A DNA stretch of 64,000 nucleotides, from the NCBI GenBank assembly GCA_021771635.1, contig JAETOQ010000003.1:24774-88773 (forward strand). The letters run 5' to 3'. Below, piece by piece: positions 50,782 through 60,074 of the stretch. The DNA is from Oscillospiraceae bacterium. Its GTDB lineage: Bacteria > Bacillota > Clostridia > Oscillospirales > Oscillospiraceae. The notes beneath the pieces are model-generated. The model was not told the DNA's origin, ran no database searches, and saw only the letters and a program-made list of their open reading frames with translations. Each line of letters starts with the position of its first letter. Within the stretch, counting starts at the first letter, position 1. The position numbers and the translations under genes were made by a program.

Positions 50782-52548
50782 ATGGCAAAAGCTTCTGAGA
50801 CCAGCGGGAAGAAAATCGCCCGCGAAAAAAAGTGGAATGAAACCAGAATGATGATGCGCCAGCCGGTGATGCTGATCACGGTGCTACTCACCATCGTGCT
50901 TCTGCTTTTATTTGTGATCTATCCGTTGGCCAAGGTTCTGCTCTTCGGCCTGACGAGTGAGGAGGGCGGACTCTCCTTAGCCACACTTCAGTCCATTTTT
51001 TCCACCACACGCTATGTCAAAACATTCGGCCGTACTATGCTGCTGGGCCTGATTGTTGCTGTGATCGCCACATTTATTGGGTACATCTTCGCGTTTACGA
51101 TTACGCGCACCAATGTTCCCTGTAAGAGATTTTTGAAAACAATCGCCACGCTGCCCATCCTGTCCCCGCCGTTTATTCTGTCCCTGTCCATTATCTTCCT
51201 GTTCGGCAAGCAGGGACTGATCACCAACACACTGCTGGGAATCAAGGACAACGACGTCTACGGCATGGGCAGCCTGATCGTAGTACAGGTGATGAGCTTT
51301 TTCCCCATCGCCTATATGACACTCTCCGGAATTTTGGAATCTATCGACGCCTCCGTGGAGGACGCGGCCTGCAATATGGGCGCCAGCCGGTGGCATACGT
51401 TCTGGACGGTCACGTTCCCCCTGTCCCTTCCCGGCATCATCTCTGGCTGCCTGCTGGTATTCATCCAGTCGCTGGAGGACTTTTCCAACCCCGCCACCAT
51501 CGGCGGAGACTTCACCACGCTGTCCGTGGAGGTCTATCAGATCATCACCGGCACCTATGACATGCGGAAGGGCTCCGTCTTGGCCATCTTACTGCTGCTG
51601 CCGGCCATGATCGCCTTCCTGCTGAACAAGTACTGGGTCAATAAGAAGAGCTTTGTCACGGTCACCGGTAAGCCTACCCAGGCCCGGAAACTGATGAATG
51701 AGCCCCATATCAAATGGCCGCTCTTTGCCTTCTGCATGGTGGTGGCCGCCGTCATCATCCTGTTCTACGGCACCGTGGTGTTTGGGTCCTTTGTCACCAC
51801 CTGGGGCCGGGATTACACCTTCACGCTGGCGCAGTATCAGCGGGCCTTGGCCTATGGCTGGGACAGCCTGAAAAACTCCATGGTCCTGGGACTGGCCTCC
51901 GCGCTGATTGGCGGCCTGCTGGGCATGATCATCGCCTACATCACCGCCAAGCGGAACTATTTCGGCAAGCGGTTTATCGAAGTTTCCTCCGTGCTGATGT
52001 TCGCGGTCCCCGGCACGGTGCTGGGCATCAGCTATGTGCTGGGCTTCAACTCCATTGACGTGTTCGGCCATAAGCTCTCTCTTACCGGCACGGCCCTGAT
52101 CCTGATCATCGTCTTTACGTTCCGGAATATGCCTGTGGCTATCGAGTCCGGCACCACCACGCTGCTGCAGATCGATAACTCCATCGAGGAGGCATCCACC
52201 ATCCTGGGAGCCGACAGCGGCTACTCTTTCCGCCGCATCACGCTGCCTATGCTGCGCAACGCCTTCTTCTCCGGCATCGTGTATTCCTTTGTAAAGGCCA
52301 TCACCGCTGTCAGCGCGGTCATTTTCCTGGTCTCTCCCAGATGGAACCTGGTCACCAGCAAGATCTACACCCTGTTTGACCAGGCAAAGTATAGCCAGGC
52401 GGCCGCCTTTGTCACCATGCTGGTGGTCATTCTGCTGGTGTTTATCGGCATCTTCAACACCCTGATCAATTTGCTGCTGGCGCCTCGCTCCAAGGTGCCC
52501 CAGGCCAAGAATGCGGCCAAACTTGAGAAAACGGAGGGAACGAAATGA
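50782..52548 (+). CDS. AfuB/FbpB-type ABC permease, two-domain
   Basis: The 588-residue protein is a fused permease with about twelve helices and two EAA loops, DASVEDAACNMGASRWHTFWTVTFPLSLPGIISG near residue 194 and EEASTILGADSGYSFRRITLPMLRNAFFSG near 470. Such fused permeases serve ferric iron, thiamine and phosphorylated-solute importers. ACAGGAGGAAACC precedes the ATG. It overlaps the ATPase gene by four bases. Confidence 0.93.
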   Translation: MAKASETSGKKIAREKKWNETRMMMRQPVMLITVLLTIVLLLLFVIYPLAKVLLFGLTSEEGGLSLATLQSIFSTTRYVKTFGRTMLLGLIVAVIATFIGYIFAFTITRTNVPCKRFLKTIATLPILSPPFILSLSIIFLFGKQGLITNTLLGIKDNDVYGMGSLIVVQVMSFFPIAYMTLSGILESIDASVEDAACNMGASRWHTFWTVTFPLSLPGIISGCLLVFIQSLEDFSNPATIGGDFTTLSVEVYQIITGTYDMRKGSVLAILLLLPAMIAFLLNKYWVNKKSFVTVTGKPTQARKLMNEPHIKWPLFAFCMVVAAVIILFYGTVVFGSFVTTWGRDYTFTLAQYQRALAYGWDSLKNSMVLGLASALIGGLLGMIIAYITAKRNYFGKRFIEVSSVLMFAVPGTVLGISYVLGFNSIDVFGHKLSLTGTALILIIVFTFRNMPVAIESGTTTLLQIDNSIEEASTILGADSGYSFRRITLPMLRNAFFSGIVYSFVKAITAVSAVIFLVSPRWNLVTSKIYTLFDQAKYSQAAAFVTMLVVILLVFIGIFNTLINLLLAPRSKVPQAKNAAKLEKTEGTK

Positions 52549-53663
52549 GCAATCAATATGAAAAGCCGGCTTTCAGCAAAAAAAGCTCCGGCGTGATTTT
52601 GAAGGATGTCACAAAGATCTTCCAGCAGCCCGATACCGGCAAGGATTTTGTGGCGGTGGACCATATCGACCTGGAGATCCAGGACGGCGAGATGGTAACG
52701 CTGCTGGGACCCTCCGGCTGTGGAAAGACCACGACCCTCCGCATGATCTCCGGCTTTGAGTACCCCACCAGCGGAAATGTTTTTATCGGCGAGCGGGACG
52801 TGGCTAAGGTTCCTCCCAACAAGCGCGGGATCTCCATGGTGTTCCAGAGTTATGCCCTGTTTCCCCACATGAACATCTGGGAAAATATCGCTTACGGCCT
52901 GCGGGTGGAGAAGCTGCCCCAGGACGAGGTCATCCGCCGCACCAACGACGTGGTGGAGTTGATGCAGCTCAAGGGCTTGGAAAAGCGCTTCCCCAACCAG
53001 CTCTCCGGCGGCCAGCAGCAGCGTGTCGCCCTGGCTCGCGCCGTTGTCATTGAACCGAGCGTGCTGCTGTTTGACGAGCCGCTGTCCAACCTGGACGCCA
53101 AGCTGCGGGAGAGTATGCGGGATGAGCTGCGCGCCCTGCAGAAGCGCCTTGGCATTACCTCTCTGTATGTCACCCACGACCAGTCCGAGGCCATGGCAAT
53201 CTCCGACCGGGTGGTCATCATGAAGGACGGAGTCATCTGCCAGCAGGGCTCTCCCATGGAGATCTATGAGCAGCCCAACAGCCGCTTTGTGGCGAACTTC
53301 ATCGGCAAGGCCAACTTCATTGACGGCACATTCAGGGGCCGGGACGGTGAGGCGGCATTGGTGGAGGTGCACGGACATACGTTCCCCATTCCCGCTCCCG
53401 GCAGGATGGAGGGCGTCACGGAGGGCGGCACCTGCTGCCTGACCGTCCGGCCGGAATCCATCCTCCTCTCCAAGGACGAGGGGCCCCTGCCCGGCACCGT
53501 CAGCCGTGCCACCTACTATGGCGCCAAAGTGGAATACGAGGTCATGCTGGGCCAGCAGCCCATCATCGTGGAGGTCTACAATCCCCAACTGGCAGAGCGC
53601 TTCGCTGAGGGCGATCAGGTCCGCATGACACTGATCGACCGCTGTGTCCGCGTTCTTCCGTAA
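52545..53663 (+). CDS. AfuC/PotA-type ABC ATP-binding protein
   Basis: The 372-residue ATPase has Walker A GPSGCGKTTTLRMISG near residue 51, signature LSGGQQQRVALARAVV near 150, Walker B VLLFDEPLSNLDAKL near 171 and a TOBE domain from about 290. Catalytic residues are intact. It completes the importer begun at 49586 and is coupled to the permease by an ATGA overlap. A strong terminator follows. Confidence 0.94.
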   Translation: MSNQYEKPAFSKKSSGVILKDVTKIFQQPDTGKDFVAVDHIDLEIQDGEMVTLLGPSGCGKTTTLRMISGFEYPTSGNVFIGERDVAKVPPNKRGISMVFQSYALFPHMNIWENIAYGLRVEKLPQDEVIRRTNDVVELMQLKGLEKRFPNQLSGGQQQRVALARAVVIEPSVLLFDEPLSNLDAKLRESMRDELRALQKRLGITSLYVTHDQSEAMAISDRVVIMKDGVICQQGSPMEIYEQPNSRFVANFIGKANFIDGTFRGRDGEAALVEVHGHTFPIPAPGRMEGVTEGGTCCLTVRPESILLSKDEGPLPGTVSRATYYGAKVEYEVMLGQQPIIVEVYNPQLAERFAEGDQVRMTLIDRCVRVLP

Positions 53664-53673
53664 ACGGAGTAAA

Positions 53674-53723
53674 ACGAGTTCCCTCACAGATTTTTCTAAA
53701 ATCTGTGGGGGAACTCGTTTTTA
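53674..53723 (+). terminator. Terminator of the AfuABC-type operon
   Basis: ACGAGTTCCCTCACAGAT (53674-53691) pairs with ATCTGTGGGGGAACTCGT (53701-53718) with one G-U pair, then T. Confidence 0.92.
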
Positions 53724-53754
53724 TGAACAGAGACGATGGATGAGAGCGCCTGGG

Positions 53755-54060
53755 CTAGGCAGCGGTATTCTGAGTGATGTACGCGGCGAGGATGGAGCGA
53801 AACTGTGTTGCGGTAGGCACGTGGGGAAGCGGCTTCCGGGCGGTCTCACGGAGAAGGCCGGGATTACTTGCCCATACGGCTGCGATCAGCCGCCGGATGT
53901 TGCGTTCCACGGCTTTTCAATTGGTGTGATAATGCCGGGCTGCCTTGGGATACAGCCATTTCGCCACCAGCGCAGAGCTTGCGGCTGCCCCACGGCGAGA
54001 CGCACCGCATAGGCCGTCTGAAAAAAGCTGGTGGAGGCCGCCGACGCCCCCGGCTGATAC
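53755..54060 (-). pseudogene. Remnant of a Spo0A C-terminal-domain-like protein
   Basis: Leftward, one frame gives VAKWLYPKAARHYHTN, a TGA where Trp is expected, then KAVERNIRRLIAAVW and later LPHVPTATQFRSILAAYITQ to a stop at 53755. This is the helix-turn-helix of Spo0A-like proteins (KxLYP.VA..Y.T.W.AVERNIR). Upstream the match (FFQTAYAVRLAVGQPQAL) continues in another frame, so there is also a frameshift. The N-terminus is missing. From 54061 to 54327 I recognise nothing except a short CGGCAC/GTGCCG hairpin near 54291. Confidence 0.72.
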
Positions 54061-54327
54061 AGGAGACTGTAAATAATCTGTTGTCAGAGGTTTGCTTTCA
54101 AGCAACGTTATGGCTGTCGATCCTTTCCAGCAAAGCGGGAGCAATTGGAGAATGGCCCCGGTGGCTTGACAATGTAGGATGCTTTCCGCTTCAGGCAGGG
54201 GCGGCCATCGTGTGCACAAAAATGAACGGCAAAACATGCGCGGGCTTGCCCCGGCAGCGGAGCGGTGTCAAAAGAATGGCGGTACGAAGCGGCACACCAG
54301 GGGTGCCGTTTTTACACCGCCGTTTAT

Positions 54328-55254
54328 TTATACCACCATGGCGGCTTTCAAGGTGGATAAGGACGCCAGGTGCCCATCCAGCATCGGAAGCGTCAAGTCC
54401 TCCATCTCCAGAGCCACATCCCCGTCATAGCCCCACATCCGTACCACGGAGAAAAATTCCTGCCACCACTGGACGCCGTGCCCGGCACCAACAGAGACAT
54501 AATTCCAGGCCCGGCCGCGGAATTGGTCGATGGCTTTGGTGTCCAGCATTCCGTTGGGACCGGACATGCGGCGCTCTGGACGGGAGTCCTTGCCGTGGAG
54601 GTGGTAGATCGCGCCGCGCTCACCTAAGACCCGTGCCGCTTCAATGGGATCTCCCCCCATCCAAAATAGATGAGACGGGTCCAGATTCATACCGATGATG
54701 GGGCCGACCGCCTCCCGCAGGCGCAGCAGAGTCTCCGGGTTGTATACCAGCTGCATGCCGTGATTTTCCAGGGCGATCCGCTTGATGCCGCAGTCCTCCG
54801 CCATAGCGGCCAGCCGTTTCCAGGCGGGAATGGCAACGTCATTCCACTGGTACGCTAAAATGTCCTGTGTTTCCGGCGGCCAGGAGGTCGTGATCCATAC
54901 GGGCGTTTTGTCTCCGGGACAGCCAGCGGGCAGACCACTCATCATGACGATTTTTTCCACGCCCAGCTGCTCCGCCAGCCGGAATGTCTTCTCCGTCACG
55001 TCCCAGTCCTTTTGATAAGCCAGAGGATTCCCTGAACAATTCAAAGCACACAGGGCGATCCCCCTGCGGCGCATCTCGTCATGCCAGCGGGTGCGGGCGG
55101 TTTCGGAGGAAACCAAGGCGTCCAGATCCGCGTGAGGTGCGGCGGACCAATTGCCTGTTCCGATCTCCACGGCCCGCACGCCTTGCGCCGCACAAAAATC
55201 CAACATCTCGGTATATGGCATGTCCAGCGTACAGGTTTTGATCGCAAGTCGCAT
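54328..55254 (-). CDS. Sugar phosphate isomerase/epimerase-like TIM barrel
   Basis: The 308-residue protein matches the xylose-isomerase-like/AP endonuclease 2 superfamily. RLAIKTCTLDMPYTEMLDFCAAQGVRAVEIG opens the barrel. Metal ligands are likely in IALENHGMQLVYN near residue 160, IGMNLDPSHLFWMGGDP near 185, IYHLHGKDS near 212 and DVALEMEDLTLPM near 280. ATG 55254 follows AAAGGAG. Members isomerise or epimerise keto sugars and inosose. It is the last gene of the leftward rare-sugar operon. Confidence 0.87.
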   Translation of the reverse strand: MRLAIKTCTLDMPYTEMLDFCAAQGVRAVEIGTGNWSAAPHADLDALVSSETARTRWHDEMRRRGIALCALNCSGNPLAYQKDWDVTEKTFRLAEQLGVEKIVMMSGLPAGCPGDKTPVWITTSWPPETQDILAYQWNDVAIPAWKRLAAMAEDCGIKRIALENHGMQLVYNPETLLRLREAVGPIIGMNLDPSHLFWMGGDPIEAARVLGERGAIYHLHGKDSRPERRMSGPNGMLDTKAIDQFRGRAWNYVSVGAGHGVQWWQEFFSVVRMWGYDGDVALEMEDLTLPMLDGHLASLSTLKAAMVV

Positions 55255-55372
55255 AAATGACTCCTTTCTAATTGTGTATTTTGAGACGGGAAAGAACGAG
55301 CAGCATCGCCGGCATTCACAGCGATGCTGCTCTGAGAAAAGAAACTGAAAAAGCGCGCAGACACAGAGTTCC

Positions 55373-56536
55373 TTATTGCTTCCAGGGATCAATGAGGACT
55401 TTCATGCTCTCTTTGGTCATACTGGTCTGGATGGCTTTCTCGGCTTCCGCCAGGGGAAATACGTGGCTGAACAGCTTATCCCATGGGAAGCGGTCCTTTT
55501 CACGCAGCATCATCTCCATAACCGTATGATAACAGTTATGGGTATGATTTGTCATGCCGATAATGCGCAGATTATTGGCGCAGATCTCATGCACATTCAC
55601 ATCGACGCCGCCGCAGTCCACAAAGTTGCCGGGTTCCAGGTACATCCCGGCCTTACGGAGGTACTTCAAGCCCTCGGGAAACACCTCGGGGCGGCCCACG
55701 CATTCCACCACGATGTCGGCGCCGCGGCCATGCGTCTCGGCCTTGATCCGGGCGATTCGTTCCTCAGGAGTCGTCTTTTCCGAATTCATCACCACGTCGG
55801 CGCCGAAGGCCTTGGCGATCTCCAGCTTGTAATCGGAGATATCGGTGGCGATGATCTTTCCAGCGCCCATCATGCGGGCCATGGCGATGTGGGCGATACC
55901 CAGGGGGCCGCTGCCCTGGACGGCGACGGTGTCCCCGAAATTGAAGCCCTCCAGAGAAAAACCGCTGAATTCCCGGGCTTTTTCCAGGGTATAGGCCACA
56001 CACATGACCTCCGTGAAGCAGGCCATGCTGTTGGGAAGTCCATCGGGGACCTTGTACACCCGCGTGCCGGGCTCGATGTACAGGTACTGGGAGAAGCCGC
56101 CGTACAGATGGTTGCCGTCGTTGCAAGAACGCATATTGCCATAGCTGAACTGCAAGTGCTCACACCAGGGATAGCTGGGGATATTTTTACAATACCAGCA
56201 TTTGCCGCAGACGACGTCCGGACAGATGGTGACACGGTCTCCTACCTTCAGATAGTCGCCGTCATAGGAGAGGTTGCGGGCACCCTCTTCGTCGATTGCC
56301 ACGATCTCCATGACGATCTCATGGCCCTGAATGATGGGGAAGGGCAGGTCGATCTCATTTTCCGTCCCCTTATATTGCACGGTCTCGCCGCGGTAGCTGT
56401 GCTTATCCGTGCCGCAGACGCCGGCCATCAAGACACGGCAGATCGCAGCGCCCTTTCCCAGGGGCGGCATATCGAATTCACGGATCTCCACATGGCCCGG
56501 CCTGGCCAGGACGGCGGCGCTCACTTTTGTATCCAT
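55373..56536 (-). CDS. Zinc-dependent alcohol dehydrogenase family protein, copy 1
   Basis: The 387-residue medium-chain dehydrogenase has catalytic zinc ligands in AGVCGTDKHSYRGE near residue 39 and GHEIVMEIVAIDEEG near 71. Structural zinc cysteines are in CGKCWYCKNIPSYPWC near 110 and the Rossmann motif is VQGSGPLGIAHIAMARM near 205. It would oxidise a sugar, polyol or sugar acid with NAD(P). It is about 80 percent identical, by eye, to the next gene; parts are identical at DNA level. AGAGAGGATACC precedes the ATG. Confidence 0.9.
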   Translation of the reverse strand: MDTKVSAAVLARPGHVEIREFDMPPLGKGAAICRVLMAGVCGTDKHSYRGETVQYKGTENEIDLPFPIIQGHEIVMEIVAIDEEGARNLSYDGDYLKVGDRVTICPDVVCGKCWYCKNIPSYPWCEHLQFSYGNMRSCNDGNHLYGGFSQYLYIEPGTRVYKVPDGLPNSMACFTEVMCVAYTLEKAREFSGFSLEGFNFGDTVAVQGSGPLGIAHIAMARMMGAGKIIATDISDYKLEIAKAFGADVVMNSEKTTPEERIARIKAETHGRGADIVVECVGRPEVFPEGLKYLRKAGMYLEPGNFVDCGGVDVNVHEICANNLRIIGMTNHTHNCYHTVMEMMLREKDRFPWDKLFSHVFPLAEAEKAIQTSMTKESMKVLIDPWKQ

Positions 56537-56605
56537 CGGTTGGTATCCTCTCTTTCATGCAGATGTCTGCCGGTCTGTATGCATATGGCGCTGGCAGGAC
56601 ACGGC

Positions 56606-57772
56606 CTATGCGCCCATCCAGGGGTCGATCAGGACCTTCATGCTCTCCTTGGTCATACTGGTGCGGATGGCCTGCTCGGTCTCCTCCAAGGGATATCTGT
56701 GGCTGAAGAGCTTGCTCCAGGGGAACTGGTTCTGTGTCCGCTCCATCATCTCCATGACGGTCTTATATTTGGTGTGAGTATGGTTGTTCATGCCGATGAT
56801 GCGCAGGTTGTTGGCGCAGATTTCATGGACATTGACGTTTGCGCTGCCGCAGTCCACAAAGTTGCCGGGCTCTATGTACATGCCCGCCTTGCGCAGATAT
56901 TTCAGCCCCTCAGGGAACACCTCGGGCCGGCCCACACACTCCACCACGATGTCGGCGCCGCGGCCATGGGTCTCGGCCTTGATCCGGGCGATCCGCTCTT
57001 CAGGCGTCGTATTTTCCACATTCATCACCACATCGGCCCCGAAAGCCTTGGCGATTTCCAGCTTGTAATCGGAGATATCGGTGGCGATGATCTTTCCAGC
57101 GCCCATCATGCGGGCCATGGCGATGTGGGCGATACCCAGGGGGCCGCTGCCCTGCAAAACGACGGTGTCCCCGAAATTGAAGCCCTCCAGGGAAAAGCCG
57201 CTGAACTCCCGGGCTTTTTCCAGGGTGTAGGTCACGCACATGACCTCTGTGAAGCAGGCAAGGTCATTGGGCAGCCCGTCAGGCACTTTATACAGCCGGG
57301 CGCCCGGTTCGATATACATGTACTGGGAGAAGCCTCCGTAGAGCTGCTTTCCCGTGTTGCAGGAGCGATTATGGCCATAGTGGAATTGGGCTTTTTCACA
57401 CCAGGGGTAGCTGGGCATGTTTTTGCAGTACCAGCATTTTCCACAGACCACATCCGGACAGATGGTAACGCGGTCTCCCACCTTCAGATAGTCGCCGTCA
57501 TAGGAGAGGTTCCGGGCGCCCTCCTCGTCGATCTCCACGATTTCCATCACCAGCTCGTGGCCCTGAATAATGGGAAAGGGAATGGAAAATTCATCCGGAG
57601 TCCCCTTGTACTGCACGGTCTCCCCACTGTATGTATGCTTATCAGTACCGCAGACACCGGCCATCAGAATTTTGCAGATCGCCGCGCCTTTTCCCAGAGT
57701 TGGCATCTGAAATTCCTGGATCTCGATTTTCCCGGACGCCACGGTAACAGCTGCCTTCAATTTTTTCTCCAT
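56606..57772 (-). CDS. Zinc-dependent alcohol dehydrogenase family protein, copy 2
   Basis: The 388-residue paralogue keeps all zinc and cofactor motifs (AGVCGTDKHTYSGE, CGKCWYCKNMPSYPWC, LQGSGPLGIAHIAMARM). Differences from copy 1 cluster in the N-terminal 60 residues, in residues 118-140 and in the C-terminal 45 residues, regions that shape the substrate pocket. This suggests two related substrates or successive oxidations. TTAAGGAGGAGCACAC precedes the ATG. It lies 57 bases after the lacI gene. Confidence 0.9.
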   Translation of the reverse strand: MEKKLKAAVTVASGKIEIQEFQMPTLGKGAAICKILMAGVCGTDKHTYSGETVQYKGTPDEFSIPFPIIQGHELVMEIVEIDEEGARNLSYDGDYLKVGDRVTICPDVVCGKCWYCKNMPSYPWCEKAQFHYGHNRSCNTGKQLYGGFSQYMYIEPGARLYKVPDGLPNDLACFTEVMCVTYTLEKAREFSGFSLEGFNFGDTVVLQGSGPLGIAHIAMARMMGAGKIIATDISDYKLEIAKAFGADVVMNVENTTPEERIARIKAETHGRGADIVVECVGRPEVFPEGLKYLRKAGMYIEPGNFVDCGSANVNVHEICANNLRIIGMNNHTHTKYKTVMEMMERTQNQFPWSKLFSHRYPLEETEQAIRTSMTKESMKVLIDPWMGA

Positions 57773-57829
57773 GTGTGCTCCTCCTTAACATATGGACGCC
57801 GACACGCTCGGTAGGACGTCCTTTGTGCG

Positions 57830-58819
57830 CTATGTTTTGCGAATGATGATCTCCGGCTCGAATATCACCTGATTGACCTTTCGGTATGGCTCTTTTGAGG
57901 TGATGATTTCCATCAGCAGCTTCATGCCCTGGGAACCAATCTGGTAATCCGCCTGAGCGATGGTCGTCAGCGGATAATCCAGATATTGATCGTTCTCAAT
58001 GTTGTCATAGCCGACGATACTGATCTCGTCCGGAATTTTATATCCCCATGCTCTGGCCGCGCTAAGCGCGCCAATCGCAACAATATCCGAAGAACAAAAC
58101 AGTCCGATGGGAGGACGGTAGGATTTTAAAATCTGTTCCAGAGAACGCAGCCCATCCTTAAGTGTCAAATTGTCATACAAAATGTGATTTTTGGAAAACG
58201 GAAGGTTTTTCTCACGAAAGGCCATCTGGAGGCCCTGAGTCCGTGTCACCGCGACGGAGATGTCCTGCGGGCCGCTTAGAAAAAAGACGTTGTGCTTCCC
58301 CTGTTCCAGGAGATATTTCCCGGCTAGGTACGCGCCGCGGAAATCGTTGTTGATGACATAGCTGGCGGAATTATTCGCCGCGCTGCACCGGGAGAGGATC
58401 AAAAAGGGAATGTCCAGGTTCCGATACAGCTCCTCATGGACCGGAACGGTCAGAATGCCAGCTACATTCAAGCGTTGGATCATATCCAGTTGCTGCAATT
58501 CCAGCTCAGGATTTTCACCGGTATTGCAGGTCACGACAGAATACCCATGGGTGCGGGCAATGTCCTCGACACCGCGCCAGAGCCGGGCAAAATACGGATT
58601 TGCCACATCCGGGACCAAAAAGCCTATGATCTGGGGCCTTTCCTCCCACAGAGTCCGGTCGATCTGACTGGAATGATAGTGGCCGGCGCGGGCGACCTCA
58701 ATGATCCTGCGGCGGGTGCTTTCTGAAATCTCTGTACTCTGATTCAGGGCTTTTGAAACGGTGGATACAGAAACTCCCGCGATTGCGGCAATTTCTTTCA
58801 ATGTCATTTTTTTCGCCAT
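57830..58819 (-). CDS. LacI-family transcriptional regulator
   Basis: The 329-residue repressor has the headpiece MTLKEIAAIAGVSVSTVSKALNQSTEISESTRRRI at residues 4-38 and an effector domain with FLVPDVANPYFARLWRGVEDIARTHGYSV near 63 and EISIVGYDNIENDQYLDYPLTTIAQADY near 268. ATG 58819 follows AAAAGGGAG. It lies inside the importer/dehydrogenase operon, its likely target. Confidence 0.93.
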   Translation of the reverse strand: MAKKMTLKEIAAIAGVSVSTVSKALNQSTEISESTRRRIIEVARAGHYHSSQIDRTLWEERPQIIGFLVPDVANPYFARLWRGVEDIARTHGYSVVTCNTGENPELELQQLDMIQRLNVAGILTVPVHEELYRNLDIPFLILSRCSAANNSASYVINNDFRGAYLAGKYLLEQGKHNVFFLSGPQDISVAVTRTQGLQMAFREKNLPFSKNHILYDNLTLKDGLRSLEQILKSYRPPIGLFCSSDIVAIGALSAARAWGYKIPDEISIVGYDNIENDQYLDYPLTTIAQADYQIGSQGMKLLMEIITSKEPYRKVNQVIFEPEIIIRKT

Positions 58820-58940
58820 GTGTGTCTCCCTTTTGGTTCTGAATTCATGATGGATACCTGTTTTACAGCTGATTTCATTCAGTATAAGAAAACAGAAACA
58901 CCCCGTCAAGAAACGCACACTGGTATCATATGGAATCCCA

Positions 58941-58988
58941 GCCAGGGGCAGGGAAAAGCCGCAGAGAAGGCACCTCCCTGCCCCTGGC
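58941..58988 (-). terminator. Intercistronic hairpin after the binding-protein gene
   Basis: GCCAGGGGCAGGGA (58941-58954) pairs perfectly with TCCCTGCCCCTGGC (58975-58988), with an inner GCC...GGC. There is no T run leftward, so partial termination or message stabilisation is more likely than full termination. Confidence 0.65.
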
Positions 58989-59018
58989 TGCCGGTCATTT
59001 ATTCGGAAAGTTTACCGT

Positions 59019-60008
59019 TTAATGCCAATCCAAATAGTCATTGGCATTTTCAGCAGTGACCATGGAGCAGGGGGTGTACATATCTTCGGCAGCGGTGCCG
59101 TTGATGATCATCTCATACAGGGCTTTCACACCCTCCTCGGCCATAACGCCGGGAGTCTGGGCCACGGTGGCAGTCATGCCGCCGTCGATGATGGACTGCG
59201 CGCCGGCGGGGGAGCCGTCAAAGCCGATGACTTTCACATCGCGGCCGGTGGCCTGCACAGCGGTTGCCGCGCCCATGGCGCCGGTGTCGCTGGTCACATA
59301 GATGCACTTCAGATCGGGATAAGCGGTCAGCAGATTCTCAGCAATGCCCATGGCAGTACCCTGGTCGCCATTGCAGGGCTGGATATCGCCCACCAGCTCA
59401 ACGTTGGAAGCGCCCTCCAGACCGTCGATATAGCCATTGTTACGGTCGGTGTGGCACTGGTTGCCCAGCGTGCCGGTAATGATGGCCACCTGGCCGTCGA
59501 TGTTCTCAGCGGTCCACTGGCCGGCCAGGAAGCCGCCGTCATAGTTATTGGTGCCGATAAACGCAGCGACCTCGGCGCCCTCATCGGCATTGGTGTCCAG
59601 GCAGATCACGGGAACATTTTTCTCGTTGGCTTTCTTAATGGTGTCCACCACCTCGGCGGTGCCGCAGGGAACGATCAAAACTCCGTCAACGCCCTTTTCC
59701 AGATAGGACTCGAACATGGTGATCTGTTCGTTGACACCATCCTCAGAGGGGGGAGCGGAACAGACGATCTCAACGGTGTACTCATCGTTGGAGAGGGAGG
59801 CTGCCGCCGCCTCGGCGAATTTCTGCATGGCCACGAAATAGGGATTGGACAGAGTCTTAGGCAGCAGTGCGATGGTGATTGTTTTTCCGGCTGCATCAGT
59901 CTGCGCGGGCTGCTCATCATTGGAAGGGGCTTCGGTGGTTTTGCCGCCGCAGGCAGTCAGGGCAAAACACATTGCCAGAGTCAGAAGTAGAGCGATCCAT
60001 CTTTTCAT
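59019..60008 (-). CDS. RbsB-type sugar ABC transporter substrate-binding lipoprotein
   Basis: The 329-residue precursor has a lipoprotein signal ending FALTACGGK (Cys near 20) and a family 4 periplasmic binding fold. ITIALLPKTLSNPYFVAMQKFAEAAAA begins near residue 44, with GVDGVLIVPCGTAEVVDTIKKANEKNVPVICLDTNAD near 105 and DVKVIGFDGSPAGAQSIIDGGMTATVAQTP near 266. It binds a monosaccharide or polyol outside the membrane. AGGAGGACAC precedes the ATG. Confidence 0.93.
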   Translation of the reverse strand: MKRWIALLLTLAMCFALTACGGKTTEAPSNDEQPAQTDAAGKTITIALLPKTLSNPYFVAMQKFAEAAAASLSNDEYTVEIVCSAPPSEDGVNEQITMFESYLEKGVDGVLIVPCGTAEVVDTIKKANEKNVPVICLDTNADEGAEVAAFIGTNNYDGGFLAGQWTAENIDGQVAIITGTLGNQCHTDRNNGYIDGLEGASNVELVGDIQPCNGDQGTAMGIAENLLTAYPDLKCIYVTSDTGAMGAATAVQATGRDVKVIGFDGSPAGAQSIIDGGMTATVAQTPGVMAEEGVKALYEMIINGTAAEDMYTPCSMVTAENANDYLDWH

Positions 60009-60074
60009 GCGAGTGTCCTCCTAATATTTTATGTATCTCAAAGCAAGTCCACTTGCTGTTGAGTCTTGGATAGG

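Noticed and set aside
55376..57814. An 812-codon plus-strand frame across the two dehydrogenase genes with internal sequence repetition
   Set aside because: The internal repeat simply mirrors the duplicated dehydrogenases on the other strand; it is not a repeat protein.
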